From positions 1-62,100 of the forward strand of contig JADJVN010000033.1 of the NCBI GenBank assembly GCA_016710585.1: a stretch of DNA of 62,100 bases. Direction: 5' to 3'. This document shows, in pieces, positions 9,601-15,386 of this stretch. This DNA is from Saprospiraceae bacterium (GTDB lineage Bacteria > Bacteroidota > Bacteroidia > Chitinophagales > Saprospiraceae). The translations under genes and the position numbers were made by a program. Within the stretch, counting starts at the first letter, position 1. The number at the start of each line of letters is the position of its first letter. The notes under the pieces are model-generated. The model was given only the letters and a program-made list of their open reading frames with translations, was not told the DNA's origin and did not search any database.

Positions 9601-11029
9601 CTACAGATAGTGATGTTAATGGACTTCATGGAGTAAACACAACTTCTGATGTGACACTTGTTTCAGGTCAAAATTACCCAGACTTAGATGCAGGATTCTA
9701 TTTGAATAATGCAATAGGAAACTTTGTTTGGAATGATATAAATAAGAATGGAATTCAAGATTTAGGTGAATCTGGAATCAATGGTATTACCGTTACACTT
9801 TATTCTTCAACTGGAGCAGTGATCGAGCAAATGATTACAACAAATACTCCAGGGACAGGACAGGCAGGATGGTATCAGTTTGACAACTTATTGCCAGGTA
9901 ATTATTATGTGAAGTTTGATGTACCAACTGGTTACTATGCGACTTTACCAAATACAACTGGTGAAGCTACAGATTCAGACTTGACTGGAACAAATGGTAC
10001 TGGAACTACAGCTTTGATAAACGTTACAGCTGGAACAGTAAATAATGATGTTGATGCTGGTATATATAGAGCTGTGAAGATCGGTAACTATGTATGGAAT
10101 GATACTGGTGCAGATAATCTTGGTCAATCTCTAGAAGCATTTAACGGTATTCAAGATCCTGGAGAGTTACCTCAAACGAATTTGACCGTAACACTTAAGA
10201 ATCTTGCTGGAATTACAGTTCAAACTACAACAACTGATTCTAAAGGCGAATACTGTTTCTTTGTGGAACCAAATAGTGGAAGCTATTATGTTGAATTTGC
10301 ATTGCCTTTGGTTTTGGATTTACTTCAGCTAATGTTCTTGCTAATACATTGGATGCAGCAGATAGTGATGTGACTAAAACTTTTGGTGAAGGAACTACTA
10401 CAGCATTTACAGTAGGTACTGTAGATAATTTGACAATTGACGCAGGTATTTACTTGTTAGTTCTTCCTTTAGAATTGCTTGAATTTAAAGCAGAATATGT
10501 GAATAAAAATGCCAACTTGACATGGTCAACTACAAATGAAGTAAACTCTGATAAATTCATAATCGAAAGACGATATGAATCAGAATCTAACTTCACTCAG
10601 ATAGGAAATGTAAAAGCAAATAATGTTGCTTCTGCGATCAATGAGTATTCATTTGTAGATCAAACAATCAATAAGGATGGCAAATATTACTATAGATTAA
10701 AAGTATTGGATTTCGATAAGAGATTTAAATACAGTAATATCAGAACAATTGATGTAAATACTGGAAGTGCAATTGATGTCATTGCGATGCCAAATCCTGC
10801 TAGAGATATATTGAATGTTCAGATCACAGGAAATAAATTGAATGTAGTGAAATATGAATTAATTGACTTATACGGTAGAGTAATAATCTCTCAAACTGAG
10901 TCACTATCAAGCAGCAATTCAATTCACAATGTGAAAATAGACGTTTCGAATTTCAAATCAGGAACATACTTCTTGAGAATGAATATGAAGAATAAGACCT
11001 TGACTGAGAAGATAACGATCACTCATTAA
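2..11029 (+). CDS. Giant SdrD_B/PKD-repeat surface protein with T9SS type A sorting domain (5'-partial, frame-interrupted)
   Basis: One long gene whose 5' end lies outside the window and whose reading frame is broken at least ten times. In order it encodes PKD/SprB-like modules (to about 1975, motif GGxxPYTYxW...TYTVTVTDxxGC), then SdrD_B-like modules beginning IGDYVW or LGNYVW followed by an Asp/Asn-rich loop (DTDGDGIQD or DLNKNGIQE). Two three-module PKD insertions sit at about 5045-5755 and 7893-8605. A pre-sorting beta domain (about 10460-10760) and a C-terminal T9SS type A domain (MPNPARDILNVQ...GTYFLRM) finish it. By family, T9SS cargo of this build is exported and anchored on the cell surface and often acts in adhesion or gliding; calcium binding by the DxDGDG loops is inferred. 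The whole stretch is coding-like on this strand in every segment, so I treat it as one gene with sequence errors rather than ten genes. Confidence 0.9.
981..2132 (+). CDS. Giant protein fragment 2: PKD-like modules and start of the first SdrD_B module
   Basis: The correct frame actually runs from about 762, just after a TAA at 759-761. There GTA TAA TGT AAT stands where sister repeats read a Val-Thr-Val-Asn-type sequence, so 981 is only the first Met. It holds four PKD-like modules and the first SdrD_B module (GDYVWVDTDGDGVQD, about 1980). The frame is lost at a T-run near 2068 (ctttttaaaag), where one T fewer restores LLKDALGNV. Confidence 0.75.
   Translation: MIVTVNAKPNVVASADVAICVGSSTTISANANGGLAPYTYNWNNGIGSGQSKIITPTTTTTCIVTVVDANGCTNTDQVIVTVNAKPSSGIRAPNTVCALEGATFEAFPPVVGATYNWNTDGGNPATSNLDNITVTWPTTYIGTTRTVSLTVTDVNGCSSVYTHPINVTQNPIASAGPDKEICEGGSTTIGGTPSGPTGSTFYWTPNTFLNSNTVANPIAFPPVTTTYTLVTTINGCTKSDQITVRVNALLNPIASATADPSRICTGKNTTLTGSALANGGAGAPFAFVWNNSLGSGAIKTATPPSTTNYIVTVTDKAGCTDTASVRVQVDPCGSIGDYVWVDTDGDGVQDPTELGLNGVTVLFKRCIRKCVGYHCNYHWRSIN
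2089..2565 (+). CDS. Giant protein fragment 3: SdrD_B modules
   Basis: Continues the first SdrD_B module after the shift near 2068 and contains one B-type module (GNYVWEDLNKNGIQD). It ends because of a lesion near 2527, where 'ctccgaaattatatcgtgatg' stands in place of the sister-repeat sequence encoding APGDYIVMF. Confidence 0.7.
   Translation: MLATTVTTTGGPLTSAGYYNFPDLFANNYKVMFMAPTGYNLTDDNSATSTDENDSDADPVTGTTATISLAPGQMITNVDAGLYQPASIGNYVWEDLNKNGIQDFGEYGVNGVTVLLKNANGTVLQSTVTATNAGTAGYYQFTNLAPKLYRDVHDTRWL
2537..3964 (+). CDS. Giant protein fragment 4: alternating A/B SdrD_B modules
   Basis: Four consecutive SdrD_B modules in A-B-A-B order. A-type modules begin IGDYVWRDTDGDGIQDPTE and B-type LGNYVWEDLNKNGIQEAGE. 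The A-to-A distance 2705 to 3419 is exactly 714 bp, which is 238 codons. The frame is lost at about 3945, where one T is missing from 'aatctagctcc' compared with the other copies. Confidence 0.75.
   Translation: MMFMTPAGYNETTPNTTTDTNDSDADPTTGNSPVTNLVSGESDQTVDAGIYKPATIGDYVWRDTDGDGIQDPTELGINGVTVLLKDATTLAVLQTTVTTNGGPTGSAGYYNFTVDPGTYVVMFMAPTGNTLSPTGNGTTTTDSDPNPTTGNSNPVTVTSGGSNQTIDAGLYQPASLGNYVWEDLNKNGIQEAGEPGVNGVTVLLKNANGTVLQSTVTATNAGTAGYYQFTNLAPGDYIVMFMTPTGYNETTPNTTTDANDSDADPATGNSPLTNLVSGESDQTIDAGIYRPATIGDYVWRDTDGDGIQDPTELGINGVTVLLKDATTLAVLQTTVTTNGGPTGGAGYYSFTADPGTYVVMFMAPTGNTLSPTGNGTTTTDSDPNPTTGNSNPVTVTSGGSNQTIDAGLYQPASLGNYVWEDLNKNGIQEAGEPGVNGVTVLLKNAGGIVLQTTVTTTNAGTAGYYQFTNQLQAII
3964..4515 (+). 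CDS. Giant protein fragment 5: SdrD_B module
   Basis: Contains the end of a B-type module and an A-type module starting near 4130. It is damaged near 4333 (gatgtttgccaccacg in place of gatgtttatggctcctacg) and by an extra C at about 4388. The true frame then continues briefly as DPNPTTGNSNPVTVTSGG up to about 4480, where further one-base changes occur in 'caacccagcaagttaggg'. Confidence 0.65.
   Translation: MMFMTPTGYNETTPNTTADTNDSDADPTTGNAPVTNLVSGESDQTIDAGIYRPATIGDYVWRDTDGDGIQDPTELGINGVTVLLKDATTLAVLQTTVTTNGGPTGGAGYYNFTVDQGTYVVMFATTGNTLSPTGNGTTTTDSRSKSYYWKFKSSNSNKWWIKSNNRCRIISTQQVRETMFGKI
4512..4880 (+). CDS. Giant protein fragment 6: B-type SdrD_B module and broken A-type module
   Basis: The B-type module has a small lesion near 4543 (GAGVRVNG where sisters have GEPGVNG). 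The following A-type module starts at 4842 but jumps at about 4862 from the RDT of the calcium loop straight to the module's end (SFTVEPGSYVV). About 130 bp present in the equivalent copy at 7577-7710 are missing. Confidence 0.65.
   Translation: MNKNGIQEAGVRVNGVTVLLKNAGGIVLQTTVTTTNAGTAGYYQFTNLAPGDYIVMFMTPTGYNETTPNTTADNNDSDADPTTGNSPLTNLVSGESDQTIDAGIYRPATIGDYVWRDTIALR
4853..5881 (+). CDS. Giant protein fragment 7: SdrD_B tail, three PKD modules, SdrD_B start
   Basis: Begins with the tail of the truncated A-type module. Three PKD-like modules follow (about 5045-5755), each closing with TYTVTVTDxxGC, then an SdrD_B module starting GNYVWEDLDGDGVQDAGE. This order is duplicated at 7720-8800. The frame breaks near 5872 (attctgggcgtatta), where the sister copy has a Pro-Gly-Lys-Val stretch. 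Confidence 0.7.
   Translation: MERYNSFTVEPGSYVVMFMAPAGSSLSPTGNGTTTTDSDPNPLTGNTNTVVVTSGSTNYTIDAGMKCNATVTAGSDVAICFGSSTTLIATGSNGVLPYQYAWNNPASIGTTKIVNPTLTTTYTVTVTDNVGCSATDQVTVTVNPNPTVNAGVDQAICLGFSANLSATGNSGLAPYTFNWDNGLGLGQTKSVSPVTTTTYTVTITDANGCSNTDQVIVRVNQNPVVNAGIDQTQCPNIATSLTANANGGLAPYTFSWDDGLGFGQTKSVSPTTTTTYTVTVTDANGCTNTDQVQIIVIQCGALGNYVWEDLDGDGVQDAGEPGINGVTVILKDGNGNPILGVY
4868..9345 (+). repeat. Segmental duplication inside the giant gene (about 1.6 kb, offset about 2.85 kb)
   Basis: The stretch 4868-6495 (module tail, three PKD modules, two SdrD_B modules) recurs in the same order at 7711-9345. Examples are GMKCNATV at about 5043 and 7890, the Cys-Gly-Ala-Leu-Gly-Asn-Tyr module at 5745 and 8596, and the NSPTGTA segment at 6000 and 8850. 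The copies differ mostly at synonymous positions. Confidence 0.75.
5959..6786 (+). CDS. Giant protein fragment 8: SdrD_B modules
   Basis: The correct frame resumes upstream of this Met, at about 5880. It holds an A-type module (6128) and a B-type module (6487). The frame is lost at about 6728, where 'gcagagcaaatgatagtg' replaces the sequence encoding ADxNDSD in sister copies. Confidence 0.7.
   Translation: MFMTPTGYSLTDQNSPTGTASTNSDPNPTTGNTAVIFLAPGETNNDVDAGLTKPAMIGDYVWRDTDGDGIQDPTETGLNGVTVLLKDATTLAVIQTTVTTTGGPLTSAGYYNFTVDPGTYVVMFMAPTGNTLSPTGNGTVGTDSNPNPTTGNTTPIAVTSGSTNTTIDAGLYQPASLGNYVWEDLNKNGIQEAGEPGVNGVTVLLKNVGGIVLQTTVTTTNAGTAGYYQFTNLAPGDYIVMFMTPTGYNETTPNTTAEQMIVMQIQQLEMHRLRT
6852..10373 (+). 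CDS. Giant protein fragment 9: intact SdrD_B/PKD array
   Basis: The longest uninterrupted piece (1173 codons). Order: A (start before 6852), B (7199), A (7555), three PKD modules (7893-8605), then SdrD_B modules at 8606, 8976, 9336, 9715 and 10082. The last three modules are diverged (FDEDKDGVQDANE, NDINKNGIQDLGE, and a longer insert GADNLGQSLEAFNGIQD), as expected of the non-recombining end of an array. No cysteines occur in the SdrD_B modules. The frame breaks at 'cctttggttttgg' (about 10308), where one more G gives GFGFTSANV. Confidence 0.8.
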   Translation: MWNDTDGDGVQDPTETGLNGVTVLLKDATTLAVLQTTVTTTGPSGTAGYYSFSVDPGSYVVMFMTPTGGVLSPTGNGTTTTDSDPNPTTGNSTPITVVSGGTNTTIDAGIYQPASIGNYVWEDLNKNGIQEAGEPGVNGVTVLLKNAVGTVLQTTVTTTNAGTAGYYQFTNLAPGDYMVMFMTPTGYNETTPNTTADNNDSDADPATGNAPLTNLVSGESDQTIDAGIYRPATIGDYVWRDTDGDGVQDPTEVGMNGVTVLLKDPTTLAVLQTTVTTTGPSGNAGYYSFTVEPGSYVVMFMAPTGSSLSPTGNGTTSTDSDPNPLTGNTNTVVVTSGSTITTIDAGMKCNATVSAGSDVAVCSGSSATLLATASNGVSPYQFAWNNPASVGSTKIVSPSLTTTYTVTVTDNVGCSATDQVIVTVNLNPTVNAGVDQSICLGYSANLSATGNSGLAPYTFNWDNGLGLGQNKSVNPITTTTYTVTITDANGCSNTDQVVVRVNQNPVVNAGIDQTQCPSTPTSLTANANGGLAPYTFSWDNGLGLGQTKTVSPTTTTTYNVTVTDANGCTNTDQVQIIVIQCGALGNYVWEDLDGDGVQDAGEPGINGVTVILKDGLGFPIPGKVLVTSTNLTTGQAGYYQFTNLPAGSYIVMFMTPTGYTLTDQNSPTGTAATNSDPNPTTGNTAVINLGAGETNNDVDAGLTKPASIGDYVWRDTDGDGVQDPTETGLNGVTVLLKDATTLAVLQTTVTTTGGPLTSPGYYTFNVEPGTYVVMFMAPAGNTLSPTGNGTVGTDSNPNPTTGNTAPIVVTSGSTNTTIDAGLYQPASLGNYVWFDEDKDGVQDANEVGIDGFVVNLYNAAGVLQASTTTIQNPNDGSHGYYQFTNLAPGAYYVQIVPTAGLGYTSTIPNNQPLANEATDSDVNGLHGVNTTSDVTLVSGQNYPDLDAGFYLNNAIGNFVWNDINKNGIQDLGESGINGITVTLYSSTGAVIEQMITTNTPGTGQAGWYQFDNLLPGNYYVKFDVPTGYYATLPNTTGEATDSDLTGTNGTGTTALINVTAGTVNNDVDAGIYRAVKIGNYVWNDTGADNLGQSLEAFNGIQDPGELPQTNLTVTLKNLAGITVQTTTTDSKGEYCFFVEPNSGSYYVEFALPLVLDLLQLMFLLIHWMQQIVM
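10349..11029 (+). CDS. Giant protein fragment 10: C-terminal T9SS type A sorting domain
   Basis: Holds the end of the last SdrD_B module (TFTVGTVDNLTIDAGIY), a pre-sorting beta domain with the LPLELLEFKAEY start common in T9SS cargo, and the terminal sorting signal: MPNPARDILNV, then YELIDLYGRVI, then FKSGTYFLRM and a basic end. The stop at 11027-11029 is followed after 23 bp by a strong terminator, so this is the true 3' end. Confidence 0.85.
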   Translation: MDAADSDVTKTFGEGTTTAFTVGTVDNLTIDAGIYLLVLPLELLEFKAEYVNKNANLTWSTTNEVNSDKFIIERRYESESNFTQIGNVKANNVASAINEYSFVDQTINKDGKYYYRLKVLDFDKRFKYSNIRTIDVNTGSAIDVIAMPNPARDILNVQITGNKLNVVKYELIDLYGRVIISQTESLSSSNSIHNVKIDVSNFKSGTYFLRMNMKNKTLTEKITITH

Positions 11030-11052
11030 GGAATAGACTTTCTGACTGTAAT

Positions 11053-11084
11053 AAGCCCTGCAATAGCGATTGCAGGGCTTTTTT
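11053..11084 (+). terminator. Rho-independent terminator of the giant surface gene
   Basis: A perfect 12-bp stem (AAGCCCTGCAAT / ATTGCAGGGCTT) with loop AGCG is followed by a T-run. It starts 24 bp after the stop codon. Confidence 0.92.
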
Positions 11085-11196
11085 AGTATGTACTATACTA
11101 CTGTAGGCATTTTCAATAAAATCAGGATAAACCTTTTATTCATTTATTAGTTTTTAGATTGCAGAAACAAAATTTATATTTCAAATTGTAAATAAA

Positions 11197-12618
11197 ATGC
11201 TAATATCAAATCGGTTTAAAATAGATCTATACCTTAATAATGTTTTTTATGCTGTTTTGCTATTGATATTAGTTGTCTTGCCTTTTATGGGCAATTCTCA
11301 ACAGAAGTTCAGCCTTGAAGAAGCTGTTCAAAAAGCACAAAAATCTAATGGAAAATTGAATTTGCAAAAGTTAGATGCTATCGATGCTGAGCATCAATTA
11401 AAAGAATATTATGCGATAGGGATGCCAAAACTTACTGGAGGTGTAGGATATAATTATTTTTTAGATATTCCTACTAGTATACTTCCTGATTTTATTAGCC
11501 CAAGTATCTATGGTATTCTCATAAAAGAAAATTTAATTCCTTCAAAACCAATTGATTTTGGATCGGGTGTCCCAGTTCAATTTGGAACTAAAAATAATCT
11601 TACAGCCAAACTTGATTTAAGTGCTTTGATTTTTGATGGTAGTTTTTTTGTAGGATTGAAAGCACAACAACTCTATCGCGAATTGATAAAAAGACAATAT
11701 AATATGTCTGAAGCGGATGTGCGTTATCAAGTAACCAAATCGTATTTAAGCGCCTTAGTTGTTAAGGAAGGTATTCAAACAATTGATAATAATATATCGA
11801 ATCTCAATAAAGTTCTCAACGATTTATCTGAAGTATACAAAGCTGGTTTTGCAGAAAAGTTAGATGTAGAAAGATTGGAATTAAGTCTTCAGAATTTAAA
11901 TGTAGAGCGAGAAAAATTTTCAAGAATCATCGAGATTACTGAAAATGTTTTAAAATTTCATCTCAATATCCCAGTTTCAGAAAAAATAGAATTGACTCAA
12001 AAATTGAATGATATTCTCAATGTCTCTTATCTCGAAGTAATGGATCCAAGCATCTCTTTAAAGAAAGAAAACCGTCCGGAATATTCAGTCATGGAGCAAG
12101 GTAAAAAATTGGCAGAAATTAATATCAAACGATACAAAGTATCATATCTGCCCAGTGTTTTTGGTTTCGCAAGTTATCAACAAGCATTGCAACGCAATAA
12201 ACTTTTTGATAAAAATGATAATGATTGGTTTCCTACATCCCTCGTGGGTCTCAATATGAGTGTACCAATATTTGATGGATTTGATCGTAAATCCAAAATA
12301 GGTAGAGCAAAAGTAACTTTGGATAAAACGAATTTGCAAATCGAAGAATTTGAAAAAGGAATACAGCTTGAATTTGCTAATGCAAAATCAACTTATCTCA
12401 ATGCTTTGAATACACTAGAAACTCGAAAAAAATCTCTTGCTTTGGCTGAAAAAATTTATCAGACAAGTAAAGTAAAATTCAAAGAAGGCATCGGTTCCTC
12501 ATTGGAAATCACTACTGCAGAAAGAGATCTTTATACAAGTCAAGCAAATCTGCTAGATGCACAATACAATCTCATTGTAGCAAAAGTAGAATTAGACAAA
12601 GCACTTGGTAAAATTTAA
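11197..12618 (+). CDS. TolC-family outer-membrane efflux protein
   Basis: A 473-residue protein with an N-terminal signal/anchor segment (hydrophobic residues 17-33, ending near GNSQQ). Two OEP-type halves follow, each with long amphipathic helices (for example LEEAVQKAQKSNGKL and LEITTAERDLYTSQANLLDA) typical of TolC tunnels. Members trimerise in the outer membrane and form the exit duct of RND or ABC export systems. No HlyD or pump gene is adjacent: the next gene, pdxH, starts 4 bp after the stop and is probably co-transcribed. Length and the repeated C-terminal motif support the family; the substrate cannot be told. Confidence 0.88.
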   Translation: MLISNRFKIDLYLNNVFYAVLLLILVVLPFMGNSQQKFSLEEAVQKAQKSNGKLNLQKLDAIDAEHQLKEYYAIGMPKLTGGVGYNYFLDIPTSILPDFISPSIYGILIKENLIPSKPIDFGSGVPVQFGTKNNLTAKLDLSALIFDGSFFVGLKAQQLYRELIKRQYNMSEADVRYQVTKSYLSALVVKEGIQTIDNNISNLNKVLNDLSEVYKAGFAEKLDVERLELSLQNLNVEREKFSRIIEITENVLKFHLNIPVSEKIELTQKLNDILNVSYLEVMDPSISLKKENRPEYSVMEQGKKLAEINIKRYKVSYLPSVFGFASYQQALQRNKLFDKNDNDWFPTSLVGLNMSVPIFDGFDRKSKIGRAKVTLDKTNLQIEEFEKGIQLEFANAKSTYLNALNTLETRKKSLALAEKIYQTSKVKFKEGIGSSLEITTAERDLYTSQANLLDAQYNLIVAKVELDKALGKI

Positions 12619-12622
12619 TCTT

Positions 12623-13255
12623 ATGGATATCTCTCATTTAAGACAAGAATACACCAAGTTTGAATTGGATATTTCTACCGTAAATACTGATCCATTTGAA
12701 CAGTTCAAAAAATGGTTTGACGAAGCATCAGCTTCAGATATTCTAGAGCCGAATGCAATGTGTCTATCCACTGTCAGTGAAAATCAAAGACCTTCTTCGC
12801 GCATTGTATTGTTAAAAACTATTTCAAATTCTGGCTTTGTTTTTTTTACAAATTACTGTAGTAAAAAAGGCAATGAATTAGAAGTAAATCCCAATGGCTC
12901 ACTGCTTTTTTTTTGGAAAGAATTGGAGAGACAAGTCAGGATAGAAGGGAAAATACAAAAGATTTCGGAACAAGAATCAATTGATTATTTTGATTCGCGT
13001 CCCATTGGGAATAGAATTGGAGCAATAGTATCCCCTCAAAGTCAACGCATCATCGATCGCAAAAATTTGGATGACCAAATTCAAGCTTTATTGGAAAAAT
13101 CTCAATCGATTCATAAGCCATCACATTGGGGCGGCTATGTATTGATTCCAGATTATTTTGAATTTTGGCAGGGAAGACAAAGTAGATTGCACGATCGAAT
13201 TGTATATGACAAAACTAAGAATTTGGATTGGGAGCTTTATCGAATTGCACCATAG
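12623..13255 (+). CDS. pdxH: Pyridoxamine/pyridoxine 5'-phosphate oxidase
   Basis: Oxidises pyridoxamine- or pyridoxine-5'-phosphate to pyridoxal-5'-phosphate with FMN, the last step of vitamin B6 salvage/synthesis in the cytosol. Family landmarks are NAMCLSTV, RPSSRIVLLK (FMN-phosphate contacts), FFTNYCSKKG, the SRPIGNRIGAIVSPQS loop, and the C-terminal FEFWQGRQSRLHDRI...W-x-L-Y-R-IAP signature. I chose the ATG at 12623 (MDISHLRQEY), 4 bp after the TolC stop. A TTG at 12605 in the same frame would overlap tolC and adds nothing conserved. The 210-residue length is normal. Confidence 0.95.
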   Translation: MDISHLRQEYTKFELDISTVNTDPFEQFKKWFDEASASDILEPNAMCLSTVSENQRPSSRIVLLKTISNSGFVFFTNYCSKKGNELEVNPNGSLLFFWKELERQVRIEGKIQKISEQESIDYFDSRPIGNRIGAIVSPQSQRIIDRKNLDDQIQALLEKSQSIHKPSHWGGYVLIPDYFEFWQGRQSRLHDRIVYDKTKNLDWELYRIAP

Positions 13256-13263
13256 TTGTATTC

Positions 13264-13706
13264 CTAACTTGTAGCAGCATTAACTGAATCTTGATCTACA
13301 AATCCAATCAATTCATTGTTTTTAATTACCAACAATAGATCGATTCCTTGCATTAATGTGTAATAGGCATGGATCAACGGCATTTCAGCGGTGATGCTTT
13401 GTACATTGGTATTCATAATTTCAGAAATACGAATTTCAGGATTGGTTTTTTTATTTTTAAGGATCTGATTTCTATTTATGGTTCCACATTGTTCTCCAGA
13501 TAAATTGATTACTATAAATGTATTCTCTTTCACCTCCTGAATTTGTAATTCAGCTTCAGCAACAGTATTGTATTCAATCAGCGATGTGTAATCTTTTACA
13601 AGCGCATTTTCTACTATTTTATTTTTAAATTTATAATCTATCTTGACAGAGTTATATTCATTTTTTGCACTTAAGAAAATAAATATTCCGACGATCACCA
13701 AAGATA
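13264..13706 (-). CDS. M50 metalloprotease, C-terminal part with CBS-like domain (frameshifted)
   Basis: Continuation of the preceding gene in another frame: a last hydrophobic segment (VIVGIFIFLSA), then a CBS-type pair with MNTNVQSITAEMPLIHAYYTLMQ and LLVIKNNELIGFVDQDSV. CBS domains in this protease family sense adenosine ligands and gate activity (family knowledge). The frame stays open upstream to 13938, but that part is out-of-frame translation of the catalytic half. The gene is convergent with pdxH, with stops 8 bp apart. Confidence 0.82.
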
Positions 13707-14333
13707 ATTTTGAGTATAAACACCAACGGCAATAAATCCAACACAAATAATTTGTCCTAAAATACTTGCCCATTTTGTAGCGACCAGTTTGCCAAATTTC
13801 ATTGCTATTAATGCTCTCAACACGCGTCCACCATCCATAGGAAATGAAGGGATCATATTGAACACGATTAAAGTGAGGTTGGCTTGAATGAGGATTGGTA
13901 ATAAACTGAGAAATGAATTTTCGTTGATGTTCCCCCAATTAGTGAAAATCTGTTGGCCTTCAATTATAAAAAGGATTGCAAACAACACAATCGCTATAAC
14001 TAAATTGACCATCGGTCCCATGATCGCTATGATTAATTCTTGAAGCGGTTTGTCTGGTAGATTGCGAAGCCTTGCCACACCTCCTATAGGAAGTAAGATG
14101 ATATCTTCGGTCTCGACATCGTACCTTCTTGCAGTCAGAGCATGTCCAAACTCATGTAATAAAACACAAAAAAAGACAAGAAGAATAGCAACAAGAAATA
14201 TAGCAATGACTTTTGGACTGGCTCCCTCTGAGTATCCATATCCTATTATATAAGCTATTAGAAGTAAAAATGTCCAATGAACTTTTACTGGAATTTTAAA
14301 TAAAGTAGCGACATGCCAAGCATTACCAAACAT
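13695..14333 (-). CDS. Site-2-type M50 metalloprotease, N-terminal catalytic part (frameshifted)
   Basis: The membrane part of an intramembrane zinc protease: transmembrane segments, the zinc motif HEFGH in LLHEFGHALTARRY, and the second ligand motif NMIPSFPMDGGRVLRAL. Proteins of this Rv2869/SpoIVFB-like type cleave membrane-bound substrates such as anti-sigma factors; the substrate is unknown here. The frame ends prematurely at TGA after YTQNYLW. Adding one T in the 'ctttggtg' context (about 13700) joins it to the CBS-domain continuation as YTQNYLLVIVGIFIFLSA. The first codon lies 54 bp upstream (on this strand) of the acyl-CoA dehydrogenase region's end. Confidence 0.88.
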   Translation of the reverse strand: MFGNAWHVATLFKIPVKVHWTFLLLIAYIIGYGYSEGASPKVIAIFLVAILLVFFCVLLHEFGHALTARRYDVETEDIILLPIGGVARLRNLPDKPLQELIIAIMGPMVNLVIAIVLFAILFIIEGQQIFTNWGNINENSFLSLLPILIQANLTLIVFNMIPSFPMDGGRVLRALIAMKFGKLVATKWASILGQIICVGFIAVGVYTQNYLW

Positions 14334-14342
14334 TTATTAAAT

Positions 14343-14866
14343 TTATACTTTCCACATAGGCTGTGTAAGTTGTCCTTGTAATACAGATCTAGAGATGACG
14401 ATTCTTTGCACTTCCGATGTGCCTTCATAGATCTGTGTGATTTTAGCATCTCTCATCAAGCGCTCCACATGATATTCTTTGACATAGCCATAGCCACCAT
14501 GTATTTGAACTGCTTCAACAGTTTGACGCATGGCTACTTCTGAGGCAAACAATTTTGCCATACTGGCTGCAACAGTAAAGTCCATGCCTTGATCCTTCAT
14601 CCAAGCAGCTCTGTGTATGAGTAATCTTGCTGCCTCCACTTCAGTCGCCATGTCAGCTAGTTTGAACGCAATAGCTTGATGGTTTGATAATGGTTTTCCA
14701 AAACTCATTCTCTCTTTGCTGTATTGTAAAGCTCTTTCATAAGCTCCTGATGCGATTCCCAATGCTTGTGATGCAATACCTATTCTACCACCAGTCAGGG
14801 TCTTCATCGCGAACTTAAACCCATCTCCTGCTGGGCCAAGCAAATTTTCCTTTGGGACGATGACAT
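14343..14866 (-). CDS. Acyl-CoA dehydrogenase, C-terminal fragment
   Basis: C-terminal helical domain of the same enzyme, starting in frame at DVIVPKENLLGPAGDG. It has the flavin/tetramer contacts QALGIASGAYERAL and QIHGGYGYVKEYHVER and the catalytic-glutamate motif IYEGTSEVQR. The enzyme oxidises acyl-CoA to enoyl-CoA in beta-oxidation or amino-acid breakdown and passes electrons to ETF. The only starts in this fragment are non-AUG (TTG at 14843), so it is not an independent gene. Confidence 0.85.
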
Positions 14867-15288
14867 CAAGTAGTGCGTTGACTGGTAGCGTCCGATCCAG
14901 CTTCTGGTTCAGATAGACAGAAAGAGCCTATCCATTCTCCAGTTGCTAGTTTTGGTAAATATTTTCTTTTTTGTTCTTCTGTTCCCATTTTTTCAAGTCC
15001 CCAACATACTAAACTATTGTTAACTGACATGATTACAGAACATGAATTATCGATCTTAGATATTTCTTCCATTGCCAAGGCATAAGAGATGGTATCCATA
15101 CCTCCACCGCCATATTCTGGCGATACCATCATGCCTAGAAACCCCATCTCACCCATGCGCTTGACCTGTTCTGTAGGAAACTTCATGGTAGTGTCTCTTT
15201 CTATAACCCCAGGTAATAATTCCTGTTGAGCAAATTCCCTTGCTGCGTCCCTGACTGCCTTGTTTTCTTCACTTAAATCAAAATACAT
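14866..15288 (-). CDS. Acyl-CoA dehydrogenase, N-terminal fragment (gene carries an internal deletion)
   Basis: Residues 1-140 of a short/medium-chain acyl-CoA dehydrogenase: helical N-domain (FDLSEENKAVRDAAREFAQ) and the start of the beta domain (GSFCLSEPEAGSDATS). After SQRTT the frame meets TGA. The next bases encode DVIVPKENLLGPAGDG in another frame, which belongs some 65-70 residues further on in the family. About 200 bp of the FAD/substrate-binding beta domain are therefore missing at about 14866. If real, the enzyme is inactive. Confidence 0.85.
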   Translation of the reverse strand: MYFDLSEENKAVRDAAREFAQQELLPGVIERDTTMKFPTEQVKRMGEMGFLGMMVSPEYGGGGMDTISYALAMEEISKIDNSCSVIMSVNNSLVCWGLEKMGTEEQKRKYLPKLATGEWIGSFCLSEPEAGSDATSQRTT

Positions 15289-15386
15289 AAGTCTATATTT
15301 GTTGCGAAAATAATGAAATTATAGCTTTTAACACAAATAATAAAGAATAGTATTAAAATTACTATAAAATGGCTTTGTTTTATTTT

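Larger units (their letters stand above)
1978..10450 (+). repeat. SdrD_B module array with 714-bp A-B dimer unit
   Basis: About 20 module starts (G-D/N-Y-V-W) occur at roughly 1980, 2350, 2700, 3063, 3415, 3777, 4132, 4490, 4842, 5755, 6128, 6487, 6840, 7199, 7555, 8606, 8976, 9336, 9715 and 10082. A- and B-type modules alternate. The GGAGATTATGTATGG of successive A modules lies at 2705, 3419, 4132 and 4842. The exact unit is 714 bp, and the deviations of -1 and -4 match the frameshifts seen in those copies. Confidence 0.85.

Noticed and set aside
2..11029. Interpretation as about ten separate adhesin genes
   Set aside because: The fragments share one module series, break inside modules, mostly lack real starts, and there is a single promoterless run to one terminator.
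14050..14253. Plus-strand open frame of 67 codons inside the M50 protease gene
   Set aside because: It is antisense to the conserved HEFGH region and has no protein-like features of its own.
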